Counted from the stretch's first letter, positions 1 to 9,529 are shown. The stretch is DNA of 64,000 bases from Neiella litorisoli (GCF_014773395.1 NZ_JACXAF010000013.1:62001-126000), one strand, 5' to 3'. Program-made: numbers and translations. The notes: generated by a model not told the origin, from the letters alone.

Positions 1-1296
1 TGCTCGCTCTGCCATCGACAAGTTGGTCATCTGCAATGCGATACCCGCCGAGGTCACTGGGTACACCTTGTTTTTATCAACGCTGAGGTATTCGGCAAAA
101 TCAAGCAGGGACTCATCACTGTCAACCGTTTGCACCTCGCGCACCATGAGATCTTGTACTTGTTGCGTGAGCGAAGGCATGAAATCACTTGCCCACATGT
201 CAGCTAGGGCGTCTTGTAGTGAAAAGAAGCCGACCAACTTGTGGTTTCTGTCGACGACCGGTGCACCACTAATATGGCAGGCGAGTAATTGATCGAGAGC
301 ATCTTGTACGGTCGCGCCAGCGCTCAAGGTTAGTGGCTTGCTGTCCATAATATCTTTAATTGTAAGGGTATCGTTTAGCATGTGTTTGTCCTCAGTAAGA
401 CATAAATCGGTGGTGGTTGCGGGTGAGGCGGCAGTTGTTATGGCCGCGGGTTTCGGTTGAAAGATGGTTTGATAGCTCAAGCCAACCAGAATGGCGCCAC
501 CAAACATATTGCCGAGCGTCACTGGGATCAGGTTGGCAGTGACAAAATGACTCCAAGTCAGTTCGCTGAACTGGCTGGCGGTCACTCCGGTTTGCAGCCA
601 AAATTCGGCCGGAGCGAAGGTTTTGATGGCGATAGCGAGCGGCACCATGAACATGTTGGCAACACAGTGCTCAAAGCCACTGCTAACAAACATCGCCACA
701 GGCAACATGATCAGCAGCGCTTTGGTAAGTATCTGACTGGTACTAAACGTCATCCAAATCGCCAGACACACCAACATGTTGCACAGCACGCCAAGTGAAA
801 AAGCTTGAAGTGGGCTGTGATGCACTTTGTGCGCTGCCAATTGCAACGCATTCAGGCCCCACTGACCTTTGGCAAGCATGAACATGCCTGCGGCCATGAC
901 CAGCGCCATTAAGACTAGCGCGCCAAGTAAGTTGCCAAGGTAGACTTTGAGCCAATTCACTAGCATGGCTTTACTGCTGATTTGGCCGTTAGCACGGGCA
1001 ATGGCAGACAATACCGAGCTGGTAAATAGCTCGGCACCACAGACCACGACCAGAATGAGACCAAGACTAAAGGCGACGCCGCCAGCCAATCGAGTGAGCC
1101 CCCAATTGCTGTGACTTCCTGTGGTCACGGTCAGATAGAACACAAATGCCAAGCCGATGAAAATGCCCGCCATCATTGCCAGCCCTATGGTTTCGCGGGT
1201 GCGTTTCTGTTGCTTGGCGAGCGTGTAGCCCTCTGCCACTGCGACCAGTTGGCGTGGATTAACAATGTCAGCAGTGCCAACGGTGTTAACAGTCAT
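1..1296 (-). CDS. FNT-family formate/nitrite channel fused to tandem CBS domains (3' end outside window)
   Basis: Read from ATG at 1296 without a stop to the window edge, so the C-terminus is missing. Residues 1-285 are a formate/nitrite transporter (FocA/NirC family, inner-membrane pentameric channel) with the family motifs GAELFTSS, an AHKVHH segment holding the pore lysine, LGVLCNMLVCLAIW, SGFEHCVANMF with the pore histidine, and NLIPVTLGNMFGG. After a short Ala/Thr-rich linker (PKPAAITTAASPATTT), residues from about 306 form CBS repeats (MLNDTLTIKDIMDSKPLTL, then GAPVVDRNHKLVGFFS, then LMVREVQTVDSDESLLDF). The two parts are in the same frame: the CBS methionine at 381 lies 915 bases from the start. 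That internal ATG is preceded by GAGG 8 bases upstream, so a free CBS protein might also be made. CBS domains usually bind adenine nucleotides; gating by energy state is inference. Divergent from the LysR gene at 1531. Confidence 0.88.
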   Translation of the reverse strand, partial: MTVNTVGTADIVNPRQLVAVAEGYTLAKQQKRTRETIGLAMMAGIFIGLAFVFYLTVTTGSHSNWGLTRLAGGVAFSLGLILVVVCGAELFTSSVLSAIARANGQISSKAMLVNWLKVYLGNLLGALVLMALVMAAGMFMLAKGQWGLNALQLAAHKVHHSPLQAFSLGVLCNMLVCLAIWMTFSTSQILTKALLIMLPVAMFVSSGFEHCVANMFMVPLAIAIKTFAPAEFWLQTGVTASQFSELTWSHFVTANLIPVTLGNMFGGAILVGLSYQTIFQPKPAAITTAASPATTTDLCLTEDKHMLNDTLTIKDIMDSKPLTLSAGATVQDALDQLLACHISGAPVVDRNHKLVGFFSLQDALADMWASDFMPSLTQQVQDLMVREVQTVDSDESLLDFAEYLSVDKNKVYPVTSAGIALQMTNLSMAERA

Positions 1297-1440
1297 TGCT
1301 CCTCTCCAGTATGGTGGTCGATTGCGCCCTGTTGGGCTCGGTAAGTCGTTGTGTCGTGCATGGATACACCCCTTTGTTGGTTGTTGTGTGTTGACTGCGG
1401 TTAGATTAGGGTGGGGCGCTAATCCAAGTAAAATTGATAA

Positions 1441-1460
1441 TTTGATTACGCTTAATCAAA
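1441..1460. promoter_or_regulatory. Perfect inverted repeat between FNT-CBS and lysR genes
   Basis: TTTGATTA-CGCT-TAATCAAA: two perfect 8-base arms around a 4-base centre. It lies in the 234-base divergent region, 70 bases before the LysR start and 145 before the channel start. It contains the T-N11-A pattern typical of LysR-type sites, so it is the best candidate operator for the neighbouring regulator. Assignment is inference. Confidence 0.5.
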
Positions 1461-1530
1461 TAAATTGATATTAGCTTTGCTAAGCTAGCGCTCAGGCAAG
1501 TGGTTATTGTCATTACCGAGGTGCACGAAC

Positions 1531-2436
1531 ATGCGTTATTCGCTAAAGCAGTTGGCCGTTTTTGATGCGATTGCTCGATTTGAAAGTGTCAGTCTGGCTG
1601 CTGATAAGTTGGCACTCACTCAGTCGGCAACAAGTATGGCGTTGGCTCAATTAGAAAAAATGCTCGGCAGGCCTTTGTTTGAGCGGCAAGGGCGGCGGTT
1701 GGTTCTGACCAACTGGGGAAAGTGGCTTCGTCCCCGGGCTAAGCAATTGTTGTTTGATGCACAGCAAATTGAATTAGGCTTTTATGATCAGCAAATCATT
1801 AGTGGCGAGTTACGCTTAGCGGCCAGTCAAACGGCAGCTGAGCATTTAGTACCTGAGCTTATCAGTCATCTTGATAGTGCATTTCCAGAATTGCGGATTG
1901 AGTTTGACGAAATTAACAGCGGCCATGTTATTGATGGGGTTCGGAACTACAAATTTGATCTCGGCATTATCGAAGGCCGATGCGATGATACCCGTATCGA
2001 CCAACAAATCTGGTGTCACGATCATCTGGTGATCGTTGCTTCCGCTCATCACCCGTATGCCAATAACGACAGCGTTAATCTGACGCAGTTAGAGCAGGCT
2101 CAATGGGTGTTGCGAGAGCAGGGCGCTGGCACCCGCGAGATTTTTGATAGCGCCCTCTATGGCCGAATTGATGACTTAGATGTTTGGCGCGAATATTCCC
2201 ATGTGCCGGTGTTACGCCAACTGGTGGCCGATAGCTTGTATCTGAGCTGTTTGCCCTACTTGGATGTGATTAAGTTTGTTGAGCGCGGTGATTTAGTGGT
2301 GTTGAACACGCCGGATATTAAAATTGAGCGACCACTGTCTTTTATCTGGCGCGCTGACAGTATTGAAAATCCACTCCGTGATTGCATCAAACGCGAAGCG
2401 ATCAAACTGGTCAAGCGCAATCAACGGGTCATGTAA
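1531..2436 (+). CDS. LysR-family transcriptional regulator, YeiE-like
   Basis: About 301 residues. The N-terminal winged helix-turn-helix (residues 1-60, MRYSLKQLAVFDAIARFES then LTQSATSMALAQLEKMLG) is followed by a periplasmic-binding-protein-like effector domain. Start chosen at ATG 1531 because GAGGTG lies 7 bases upstream; the TTG at 1507 in the same frame has no ribosome site. The HTH wording and the 'LREQGAGTREIFD' segment resemble YeiE/CbbR-type LysR proteins, though orthology is not certain. It is transcribed away from the FNT-CBS channel gene, the usual arrangement for a LysR regulator and its target, so control of that channel is a reasonable inference. Confidence 0.9.
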   Translation: MRYSLKQLAVFDAIARFESVSLAADKLALTQSATSMALAQLEKMLGRPLFERQGRRLVLTNWGKWLRPRAKQLLFDAQQIELGFYDQQIISGELRLAASQTAAEHLVPELISHLDSAFPELRIEFDEINSGHVIDGVRNYKFDLGIIEGRCDDTRIDQQIWCHDHLVIVASAHHPYANNDSVNLTQLEQAQWVLREQGAGTREIFDSALYGRIDDLDVWREYSHVPVLRQLVADSLYLSCLPYLDVIKFVERGDLVVLNTPDIKIERPLSFIWRADSIENPLRDCIKREAIKLVKRNQRVM

Positions 2437-2491
2437 ATCAGCTATCAAACGCCTTGCTCATCATTATCAAGTCATTTGATGAATGGTAGAT

Positions 2492-2519
2492 AATAAAAAA
2501 GCCAGTTGAGCGACTGGCT
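2492..2519 (-). terminator. Rho-independent terminator after panD
   Basis: On the minus strand AGCCAGT-CGCTCA-ACTGGCT is followed by a run of T (A at 2495-2500 on plus). It closes the panB-panC-panD transcription unit and separates it from the convergent LysR gene. Confidence 0.8.
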
Positions 2520-2555
2520 TTAGCTATTTCATCGGGATCAGCATCGAGCGCTGAA

Positions 2556-2936
2556 TTACGCAACTTGGACTGGGATGTCCTTGCTGGTGCGAGCAATATT
2601 ATTGTCTTGATCAAGATAAACCAGTGATGGTTTATGGCTGCCGGCTTCGGCATTGCTCATGCTGACATAAGCACAAATAATAATGCGGTCGCCGATGCTG
2701 GCTTTGTGAGCAGCGGCGCCATTCACAGAGATAATGCGCGAACCGCGCTCGCCGGCAATGGCGTAAGTGGTGAAGCGTTCACCGTTTTCGATGTTGTAAA
2801 TCTGGATTTGTTCGTACTCGAGAATTCCGGCGGCGTCCAACATATCCTGATCAATGGCACATGATCCCTCATACTCCAGCTCGGCGTGAGTGACGCGGGC
2901 TTGGTGAAGTTTGCCTTTTAACATGATCGCTTGCAT
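2556..2936 (-). CDS. panD: Aspartate 1-decarboxylase proenzyme
   Basis: Makes beta-alanine from L-aspartate for pantothenate synthesis in the cytoplasm. With the start at ATG 2936 the protein is 126 residues, the E. coli length, and the self-cleavage site falls at Gly24-Ser25 (YEGSCAID), which after cleavage yields the pyruvoyl cofactor. Conserved segments [26 protein letters not shown] and [16 protein letters not shown] are present. A start 21 bases upstream is possible in frame but would shift the Gly-Ser site away from its usual position. Last gene of the panB-panC-panD set; a strong terminator follows. Confidence 0.97.
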   Translation of the reverse strand: MQAIMLKGKLHQARVTHAELEYEGSCAIDQDMLDAAGILEYEQIQIYNIENGERFTTYAIAGERGSRIISVNGAAAHKASIGDRIIICAYVSMSNAEAGSHKPSLVYLDQDNNIARTSKDIPVQVA

Positions 2937-3012
2937 TGAGCTTCCCACTACTGACATATAGATTTAACACGGCCGTGGTAGTCCACGGACGGCGGAATAT
3001 ATAACAATTCGC

Positions 3013-3867
3013 TTATCCCTGCAAATCTACCACGCAGTTGTCAATGAGACGGGCTTTGCCTAAAAATGCTGCCATTAAAACAACCGCCTGACGAGAGTCT
3101 TTAGTTAACGGCGCGAGGCTGTCAGCGTCACAGATGTCGATGCTATCTGTTTTAAACCCATGTTCGTTTAATTGCTCAGAAGCTTCGGCAATCAACATTT
3201 CTGGATTTTTTTCACCGTTTTTCAGCTGTTGTTGAATGTCATTCATGACTTGCGCCAATTTAGGTGCCAGCTGGCGCTCAGCGGCTGTCAGGTAACCATT
3301 GCGTGAACTCATCGCTAAACCATCCGCTTCGCGAACCGTTGCCACGCCGACAATCTCGATGGGTAAACACAGATCGCGAGTCATGGCGCGGATCAGCGCC
3401 AATTGCTGAAAGTCTTTTTCACCAAAACAAGCCACGTCAGGCTGAACAATGTTGAATAGCATGGTGACCACGGTGGCGACACCGGTGAAGTGACCGGGTC
3501 GCATGGCACCTTCAAGGACATCGCCGATGCCGGGCACCGATACCTGCGATTGTTGCGCTAAACCTTTCGGGTACATGATGTCCGGCGTCGGGCAGAACAC
3601 CAGATCGGTGCCGACTTCAGCCAATGCGCCGCAATCATCTTCCAGCGTACGTGGGTAGTTGTCTAAATCGGCGGCGTTATTAAACTGCATCGGATTGACA
3701 AAGATGCTGACGACCACCTTATCTGTGCGCTGCTGCGCTTGCTTGACTAACGTCAGATGGCCCTGATGAAGATTGCCCATGGTGGGCACAAAGCCCACGG
3801 TTAAACCTTGTTGCTTCCATTCGCGCACGGTGTCGCGGATCACCGCGATTTGTTCAGAAATGATCAT
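3013..3867 (-). CDS. panC: Pantothenate synthetase
   Basis: ATP-dependent ligation of pantoate and beta-alanine to pantothenate (cytoplasmic). 284 residues, normal for the family. Nucleotidyltransferase signatures are visible: [14 protein letters not shown] near residue 28 (HxGH), FVNPMQFN near 57, GEKDFQQL near 149 and the KMSKS-like SSRNGYL near 185. The ATG overlaps the panB stop by four bases (ATGA), indicating translational coupling. Confidence 0.97.
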   Translation of the reverse strand: MIISEQIAVIRDTVREWKQQGLTVGFVPTMGNLHQGHLTLVKQAQQRTDKVVVSIFVNPMQFNNAADLDNYPRTLEDDCGALAEVGTDLVFCPTPDIMYPKGLAQQSQVSVPGIGDVLEGAMRPGHFTGVATVVTMLFNIVQPDVACFGEKDFQQLALIRAMTRDLCLPIEIVGVATVREADGLAMSSRNGYLTAAERQLAPKLAQVMNDIQQQLKNGEKNPEMLIAEASEQLNEHGFKTDSIDICDADSLAPLTKDSRQAVVLMAAFLGKARLIDNCVVDLQG

Positions 3868-4661
3868 TCGTCAAAGCTCTGCTCGGCCGCTGGGAACAGG
3901 CCTTGCTCCACTTCATCAATGTAGAGTTTGACCGCTTCTCGGATGTTGCCAGTGACTTCCAGATAGTTTTTCGAAAAGCTCGGCACGTAGCCTGCGGTGA
4001 TCCCAAGCATATCTTGCATCACTAGAATTTGGCCGTCGGTGTCTTTACCGGCACCAATACCAATCACTGGAATCGTCAGAGAGCGGGCGACTCGCTTGGC
4101 CAATGGCGCAGGAATGCACTCAAGTACCAACAGCTGAATACCGGCTTTTTCAAGCTCCATGGCAGAGTTAATCAACTGACGTGCGGCAGCATCGCCACGA
4201 CCCTGAATTTTAAAACCGCCAAAGACGTTGACCGATTGCGGTGTTAAGCCGAGGTGACCACAAACCGGGACGCCACGTTCGACTAGACCTTGAATGGTTT
4301 CACATAGCCATTCACCGCCTTCCATTTTCACCATGTTGGCGCCTGCACGCATCAACGCCGCGGCGTTTTCATAGCTTTGTTCCGGGGTCGCATAAGACAT
4401 GAACGGCATGTCGGCAACGACCATGGTGCGTTCGGTTGACGAGGCAACACAGCGCGTGTGGTAAGCCACTTGTTCGACGGTGACCGGCAACGTGCTGGAT
4501 TCGCCTTGTAGCACCATACCCAGCGAGTCACCAATGAGAATCAAATCAATGCCGCAGTCATCAAATAACTTGGCGAAGGAGGCATCGTAAGCGGTGAGCG
4601 TGGCAAATTTCTGGCCGTCCTGCTTCTTTTTCAGCAAGCTGGCAACGGAGACTTTTTTCAT
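3864..4661 (-). CDS. panB: 3-methyl-2-oxobutanoate hydroxymethyltransferase
   Basis: First committed step of pantothenate synthesis: transfers a hydroxymethyl group from methylenetetrahydrofolate to ketoisovalerate. 265 residues (E. coli 264). TIM-barrel enzyme with [12 protein letters not shown] near residue 23, LIGDSLGMV near 42, ADMPFMSY near 82, KMEGG near 112, GHLGLTPQ near 135 and [14 protein letters not shown] near 202. Downstream partner panC overlaps its stop. The 70-base gap from folK holds a CAGCCCG/CGGGCTG hairpin (4695-4715) without a T run. Confidence 0.97.
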   Translation of the reverse strand: MKKVSVASLLKKKQDGQKFATLTAYDASFAKLFDDCGIDLILIGDSLGMVLQGESSTLPVTVEQVAYHTRCVASSTERTMVVADMPFMSYATPEQSYENAAALMRAGANMVKMEGGEWLCETIQGLVERGVPVCGHLGLTPQSVNVFGGFKIQGRGDAAARQLINSAMELEKAGIQLLVLECIPAPLAKRVARSLTIPVIGIGAGKDTDGQILVMQDMLGITAGYVPSFSKNYLEVTGNIREAVKLYIDEVEQGLFPAAEQSFDE

Positions 4662-4731
4662 AACATAACCCTAGGGTTGGATACCCGCATTTGGCAGCCC
4701 GAACGGGGCGGGCTGGACGTCAACACGTCAT

Positions 4732-5238
4732 TTAATAGTAGCGCTGCAAACCATTGCGCGGACAGTTGACCAACATGTCGCGCACCGCAGTGCCATCTGG
4801 CATGGTGACGTCAGAATCAATATCGAATAGAGGATAAAGGACAAATTCTCGTTCGCCCATATGGTAGTGCGGAATTGTCAGCCGCTCTGTCTGGATAGTT
4901 TGGTTTCCAAACAACAGAATATCCAGATCGATGACTCGTGGTCCCCAGCGCTCTTCTTTACGTTCGCGGCCCTGTTGTTGTTCAATTTCTTGCAGGGCAT
5001 CGAGCAGGCTCTCTGGTGCTAGGCTGGTTTCTAGCTTAACCACGGCGTTAATGTAATCGGGTTGGTCGGCAGGCCCTAACGGCTTGCTACCATACATGGG
5101 GGACGCCTTGACAAAAGTGGTCTGTGGCAATGATTTCAATGCGTTAATCGCTTTGACCACTTGTGCCACTGGATTGTTGAGATTGGCTCCAACGCCAATG
5201 TAAGCAGCAACGGTTGCGGCTTGGCTCTGGCTTGTCAT
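4732..5238 (-). CDS. folK: 2-amino-4-hydroxy-6-hydroxymethyldihydropteridine pyrophosphokinase
   Basis: Transfers pyrophosphate from ATP to 6-hydroxymethyl-dihydropterin in folate synthesis. 168 residues. HPPK hallmarks: IGVGANLNNP near residue 14, the SPMYGSKPLG loop, and the family signature RWGPRVIDLDILLFG near 97. It follows pcnB by 18 bases, as in E. coli, and so is probably co-transcribed with it. Confidence 0.96.
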   Translation of the reverse strand: MTSQSQAATVAAYIGVGANLNNPVAQVVKAINALKSLPQTTFVKASPMYGSKPLGPADQPDYINAVVKLETSLAPESLLDALQEIEQQQGRERKEERWGPRVIDLDILLFGNQTIQTERLTIPHYHMGEREFVLYPLFDIDSDVTMPDGTAVRDMLVNCPRNGLQRYY

Positions 5239-5256
5239 AGTTGCTCCGACGATTTT

Positions 5257-6648
5257 TTAAGAATCCGATTTAGGCGCAGCTGTTTTAGTTTGTGGTTTGC
5301 GGCGCGGTCGGCGACGACGGTTGCTTCGTTTGGGCCCAGATACATCACGCAACATGGCGCTGCGCTTGTCACCGGTTGAAGTTAAAAATCGTTGCCACCA
5401 GTTGGCTAACTCAACTAGCTCTCCGCCATAGACTTCGCTTCGCAACAACAAGAAATCAAAGCCTGCGCGGATCTTAGGATGAGTCGATAAGCGCTCTGCT
5501 CGCTTACCGCCGCGTTTGGGCAGGCGGAACTGCAAGGTCCAGATATCACGCGACATCAAGGTAAAGCGCTTCGGCACCGCCGTGCGTTGTTGCTGGCGAT
5601 CCAGCGTCTCACTGGCGGCAACCTGAAAGGCATCTTGCTCGCTAAGCTCTGATTCGGTTCCCAACTCGCGAGCTTTGGCTTCAACCATCGGCCATAACAA
5701 AGCGGCATAAATGAACGCCGGAGTAACGCTTTGGTCACTGTTGACCCGTGAATCAGTGTTGCGCAACGCGCCGCGAATAAAGTCTAAATCTTGTTCGCTT
5801 GCTTCATTATTGAGAAATTCGCCCAATTCTGGGAACAACACATCGAACAGGCCGAACTCGCGCAGCATATCGAAATTCTGCTCGGCTTTACCGGCTAACA
5901 ACAGCTTGCACATTTCATCAAACAGTCGCGCTGGCGGAATCGCGCCCAAGGTGTCGGCTAACTCGTAAATTGGCTCGGCTGTGGCAGGCTCAATGGTCAT
6001 GTCGAGCTTGGTTGCAAAGCGAACGGCCCGTAACATGCGAACTGGGTCTTCGCGGTAGCGTGCGGCAGGATCGCCAATCATCTCAATGCGACGTTTGCTA
6101 ATGGCATTGACGCCGTTGGCAAAATCCAAAATGCTGTAATCGGCGATGTTGTAATACAAGGCATTGATACTGAAGTCGCGACGCTCGGCATCTTCTTCAA
6201 TGCTGCCATAGACGTTGTCGCGAACAATCATACCGCTGGCATCGCGCTTAGAAATATGACCGCCTTTTTCTTCATCGTGGTGGCCTCGCATGGTTGCTAC
6301 TTCAATGATTTCGCGGCCAAACATGATGTGCGCCAAACGAAAGCGGCGACCAATCAAGCGGCAGTTGTGAAATAGTTTTTTGACTTCCTCGGGTTTGGCA
6401 TCGGTGACAATATCAAAGTCTTTGGGCGACAGGCCGAGCAACAAATCGCGCACGCCGCCGCCAACCAAATAAGCTTGATAGCCCGATTTGTGCAGCCGAT
6501 ACATCACCTTAATGGCACTTGCTGAAATATCCTTGCGCGAAATGTTGTGTTCGGCACGAGGGATCACGGTGGCGTGAAGGCCCGATTGGTCGTCATTATC
6601 GCCCGTAGAGGTGCGCCGAAACAGATTAAGAACGCGGTTAAGTACCAT
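5257..6648 (-). CDS. pcnB: Poly(A) polymerase I
   Basis: Adds 3' poly(A) tails to RNA and so promotes decay by exonucleases. 463 residues. Class II nucleotidyltransferase head: YLVGGGVRDLLLGLSPKDFDIV with catalytic DFD, then RRFRLAHIMFG and RRDFSINALYYN; the RNA-binding region RYREDPVRMLRAVRFATKL follows, and the tail is strongly basic (NRRRRPRRKPQ), typical of PcnB and distinguishing it from CCA-adding enzymes. Neighbours folK and gluQ match the enterobacterial order. Confidence 0.96.
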   Translation of the reverse strand: MVLNRVLNLFRRTSTGDNDDQSGLHATVIPRAEHNISRKDISASAIKVMYRLHKSGYQAYLVGGGVRDLLLGLSPKDFDIVTDAKPEEVKKLFHNCRLIGRRFRLAHIMFGREIIEVATMRGHHDEEKGGHISKRDASGMIVRDNVYGSIEEDAERRDFSINALYYNIADYSILDFANGVNAISKRRIEMIGDPAARYREDPVRMLRAVRFATKLDMTIEPATAEPIYELADTLGAIPPARLFDEMCKLLLAGKAEQNFDMLREFGLFDVLFPELGEFLNNEASEQDLDFIRGALRNTDSRVNSDQSVTPAFIYAALLWPMVEAKARELGTESELSEQDAFQVAASETLDRQQQRTAVPKRFTLMSRDIWTLQFRLPKRGGKRAERLSTHPKIRAGFDFLLLRSEVYGGELVELANWWQRFLTSTGDKRSAMLRDVSGPKRSNRRRRPRRKPQTKTAAPKSDS

Positions 6649-6744
6649 GAATAAAGTGTTGTCCGAGGTTAAAAGAAGCGCAATTTTAGCAAACTGTTAG
6701 AAAAATAGAACGAAAAGCACAAAAACGTCAGTAAGTTCCCGTTT

Positions 6745-7632
6745 TTAGGTCAAAACTTGATTGTCTTGAGGCAGTTGTTGGCGATCCCATTGCTCAATCG
6801 CCCAATCAAGCTGGTCCGTAACCGATTCATGTTGCAAGGCCATTGGCGGCGCCAAGGCGAGATAATTCAGTGCTTGCCAAAGTTGCTGCTGAGGTTGTTG
6901 CCAGTCAATTGCTGGCGCGTGATTTTGTTTACTGAGTTTGTGGCCATGTTGATCCACTGCCAATGGCAAGTGCAGGTATTGCGGGGGGCTGTGGTCAAAT
7001 TGGCGATACAGCTCCAGTTGGCTGCTGGTGGTTTCAAGTAGATCGACACCACGAACAATATGATTAATACCCTGATCAATATCATCCGCGACCACGGCGA
7101 GTTGGTAGGCAATTAAACCATCGCGTCGTTTAATCACGAAATCTTGAGCGGCAATACTGGTTTGTCTGCCGAGCCGCAAATCATCAAAGTGAGTGATCGC
7201 GTTATCGTAACGATAGCGCACTGCACAGTGCTCCCCAGGCAAATGGCGATTGCGGCAATAGCCATCGTAGATGCCGCCGACCGACTTGATTCGCTTACGA
7301 GTGCAGTCACAGAAGTAGGCTGCTTGTGTGCTTAGTAGCTCATTAATGATTTGTTGAAAATCGTCAAGGCGATGGCTTTGATAACGAACGGATTCGTCCC
7401 AGTGTAAGCCGAATGCTTCCAGAGCTCGGAGGATTTGGTCGCTGGCTCCTGCTACTTCTCGCGGTGGATCGATATCTTCAATACGAACCAGCCATTGGCC
7501 GCGATGGGCTTTGGCATCGAGATAGCTGCCGACCGCAGCAAGCAACGAACCAAAATGGAGAGGACCGGAAGGTGAGGGAGCAAAACGTCCGCGGTAGCCG
7601 GGCTGCCGCGGCGTTTGAGCAGATAAGATCAT
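6745..7632 (-). CDS. gluQ: Glutamyl-Q tRNA(Asp) synthetase
   Basis: Truncated GluRS paralogue that attaches glutamate to the queuosine base of tRNA-Asp. 295 residues, lacking an anticodon-binding domain as expected for GluQRS. Visible: RGRFAPSPSGPLHFGSL (HIGH-type site) near residue 14, VRIEDIDPPRE, the zinc-site pattern YFCDCTRKRI...YDGYC, and KLSKQNHA (KMSKS-type) near 232. It lies 30 bases after dksA, the conserved dksA-gluQ pairing. Confidence 0.96.
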   Translation of the reverse strand: MILSAQTPRQPGYRGRFAPSPSGPLHFGSLLAAVGSYLDAKAHRGQWLVRIEDIDPPREVAGASDQILRALEAFGLHWDESVRYQSHRLDDFQQIINELLSTQAAYFCDCTRKRIKSVGGIYDGYCRNRHLPGEHCAVRYRYDNAITHFDDLRLGRQTSIAAQDFVIKRRDGLIAYQLAVVADDIDQGINHIVRGVDLLETTSSQLELYRQFDHSPPQYLHLPLAVDQHGHKLSKQNHAPAIDWQQPQQQLWQALNYLALAPPMALQHESVTDQLDWAIEQWDRQQLPQDNQVLT

Positions 7633-7662
7633 CGCAGAAGATGATCGGTTAATCGGGGAGGA

Positions 7663-8112
7663 TTAGCCGACCAGTTGTTTCTCTTTGATTTCAGCCAGCG
7701 TTTTACAGTCGATGCATTGGTCGGCTGTAGGGCGAGCTTCTAGACGACGAATGCCAATTTCGATACCACAGGTATCACAGTAGCCAAATTCATCTTCTTC
7801 GATTTTCTGCAGCGTTTTCTCAATCTTTTTAATCAGCTTGCGCTCGCGGTCACGAGTACGCAGCTCAAGACTGAACTCTTCTTCCTGCGCAGCGCGATCG
7901 ACTGGATCAGGGAAGTTAGCGGCTTCGTCTTGCATGTGCGACATGGTCCGGTCGACTTCTTCACGCAGTTGGTTACGCCAGGCTTCGAGAATTTTACGGA
8001 AATGAGCTTGCTGAGCTTCATTCATGTACTCTTCGTCCGCACCGGCTTGGTACGGCTTCACGCCAGCTAGTGCTAACACGCCCAGTGAACTGGCTTTTTT
8101 TGTTTCTGGCAT
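7663..8112 (-). CDS. dksA: RNA polymerase-binding transcription factor DksA
   Basis: Binds the RNA polymerase secondary channel and with ppGpp adjusts rRNA and amino-acid promoters. 149 residues. Coiled-coil arms (about 30-110) flank the tip motif [13 protein letters not shown] carrying the conserved aspartates; the four-cysteine zinc finger is CDTC...CIDC near residues 113-137. Codon choice and spacing indicate co-transcription with gluQ. A clear sigma70 promoter lies about 60 bases upstream. Confidence 0.97.
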   Translation of the reverse strand: MPETKKASSLGVLALAGVKPYQAGADEEYMNEAQQAHFRKILEAWRNQLREEVDRTMSHMQDEAANFPDPVDRAAQEEEFSLELRTRDRERKLIKKIEKTLQKIEEDEFGYCDTCGIEIGIRRLEARPTADQCIDCKTLAEIKEKQLVG

Positions 8113-8172
8113 GCTACATACCTCTTCAAATCCAACGATATCTCTGGACCCAACCAGAGCAGTAGGGCGCTA

Positions 8173-8201
8173 TCTATAGCAGAATCGGGGCGCCGGGGCA
8201 A
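8173..8201 (-). promoter_or_regulatory. Predicted sigma70 promoter of dksA
   Basis: On the minus strand TTGCCC (8196-8201), a 17-base spacer, then TATAGA (8173-8178). The bases after the -10 element are TAGCGCCC, a GC-rich discriminator of the kind sensitive to ppGpp/DksA. E. coli dksA is known to be autoregulated; the same here is inference. Confidence 0.55.
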
Positions 8202-8301
8202 TCGCATTTTATTAACATGCGGTGAAGGCCTCGACCCTGAAAAAAAATGCGCTCATAAAGTGACACATCGCCGATGCGCGGTGGCTAGCCACTTCACTGT
8301 A

Positions 8302-9000
8302 CTATTCATTAACAGTCAGTTCACAACAGTGCCGAAAGGTAATACCAGATGGTTTGATATCGAACAAACATACTTGAATTTCTACCCCCGCTTGCGCCGC
8401 TTCGACCAGCAACTGCGCATATTTCGGATCGATGTGGCTGGCTGCCTGAACCGTTTCTATGCCGGTGTGCATCACGGCAAAGATTAATACCGCACGCTTG
8501 CCGGCGGTCACCATGGCCATTAGTTCTCGCAGATGTTTCTGACCTCGGCTGGTCACTGCGTCGGGAAAATAACCACAGCCATCGGCTTCAAGCAGGGTGC
8601 AGGATTTGATTTCAACATAGGCATCGGCTTGCTTCCCATCGCTGAGCAGAATATCAATGCGGCTCGACTCGCCATACTTAACCTCCCGCTGTAGCGTCTG
8701 ATAGCCGTTTAGCGACGCAATCTGGCCTGCATTAATCGCCTTTGCAACTGCAGGGTTGGCTCGTTGGGTATTAATGCAAATAAAGTCGCCGCTGGTGGTT
8801 TCTGTTAATTCCCACGTATGGGCATATTTGCGCTTGGGATTGTCTGATGTGCTTAGCCAGATCCGATCGCCAGATTGACCACAATTCTTCATTGAGCCGG
8901 TGTTCGGGCAGTGGACCGTGATGGTGCTGCCGTCTTCGAGTGTGACGTCAGCAAGAAAACGCTTGTAGCGCTTGATCAGCGTGGCGGGAGTTAACTTCAT
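8302..9000 (-). CDS. sfsA: SfsA-family DNA/RNA nuclease-like protein
   Basis: Named for 'sugar fermentation stimulation'; the family is now regarded as nuclease-like with an OB-fold N-terminus, and its role in the cell is unclear. With the start at ATG 9000 ([19 protein letters not shown]) the protein is 232 residues, the family length; the in-frame upstream ATG at 9060 would run into the thpR end and is not favoured. Conserved segments: [10 protein letters not shown] near residue 35, RIDILLSDG near 125, and YVEIKSCTL plus [13 protein letters not shown] (restriction-nuclease-like core) near 140-165. It follows thpR by 10 bases. Confidence 0.93.
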   Translation of the reverse strand: MKLTPATLIKRYKRFLADVTLEDGSTITVHCPNTGSMKNCGQSGDRIWLSTSDNPKRKYAHTWELTETTSGDFICINTQRANPAVAKAINAGQIASLNGYQTLQREVKYGESSRIDILLSDGKQADAYVEIKSCTLLEADGCGYFPDAVTSRGQKHLRELMAMVTAGKRAVLIFAVMHTGIETVQAASHIDPKYAQLLVEAAQAGVEIQVCLFDIKPSGITFRHCCELTVNE

Positions 9001-9010
9001 GTTATTGCTC

Positions 9011-9529
9011 TTAATTTGAACCGGCTTGTAAGGGCCAGCGGCGCAGTTGGTGATAGTCACCCTGATGCGAGTGATACAGTCGAAAGTCGCTGACTGGCCA
9101 GCTCAATGGCGTCAGTGGCGGCTGCCAGTGCGCACCATGGCGATGGTGCCGAAATACCGTGACATGAGGAACAAACGATTGTTCGGGTAGTTTGATGGCG
9201 GCCGCTTCAGCTGCCGCTTTGACCGCCTCATAGAGTGTCAGTAGTGGCGCTTTTGCCACAGAGGGCGCGAGGTAACCAATCGCAGGTTTGGCAAACCAGC
9301 CAGTGCTGTCGAGCACTTGTTGCCAGCCTTCGGCCTTGATGGCATCGAGTTGCTGGCACAGCTCTTGTTCTGTGGCAGTGCAACAGTCGCCACAAAATGC
9401 CAGCGTCAGATGATAGTTGCTGGCAGCCACCGGTTGGCTGCCGACAGGCGCGTGTCGCGATTGCCATTGGCTAATTTGCTGTTGAACCGATTGCGGCACC
9501 GCAATGGCCACAAACAAGCGACGTGACAT
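9011..9529 (-). CDS. thpR: RNA 2',3'-cyclic phosphodiesterase (2H family)
   Basis: Formerly LigT; opens 2',3'-cyclic phosphate ends on RNA and can join tRNA halves in vitro. 172 residues with both 2H catalytic motifs: HLTLAF near residue 40 and HVTVFR near 123. Sits between an unknown membrane-anchored gene (11-base gap) and sfsA (10-base gap), so the three probably form one transcript. Order thpR-sfsA-dksA agrees with E. coli. Confidence 0.93.
   Translation of the reverse strand: MSRRLFVAIAVPQSVQQQISQWQSRHAPVGSQPVAASNYHLTLAFCGDCCTATEQELCQQLDAIKAEGWQQVLDSTGWFAKPAIGYLAPSVAKAPLLTLYEAVKAAAEAAAIKLPEQSFVPHVTVFRHHRHGAHWQPPLTPLSWPVSDFRLYHSHQGDYHQLRRWPLQAGSN

Noticed and set aside
23-292. Plus-strand frame of 89 codons
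   Set aside because: Antisense to the CBS part of the FNT-CBS gene, which shows clear family motifs.
4695-4715. Hairpin between folK and panB as a terminator
   Set aside because: Good stem (CAGCCCG/CGGGCTG) but no T run on the coding strand; mentioned with panB only.
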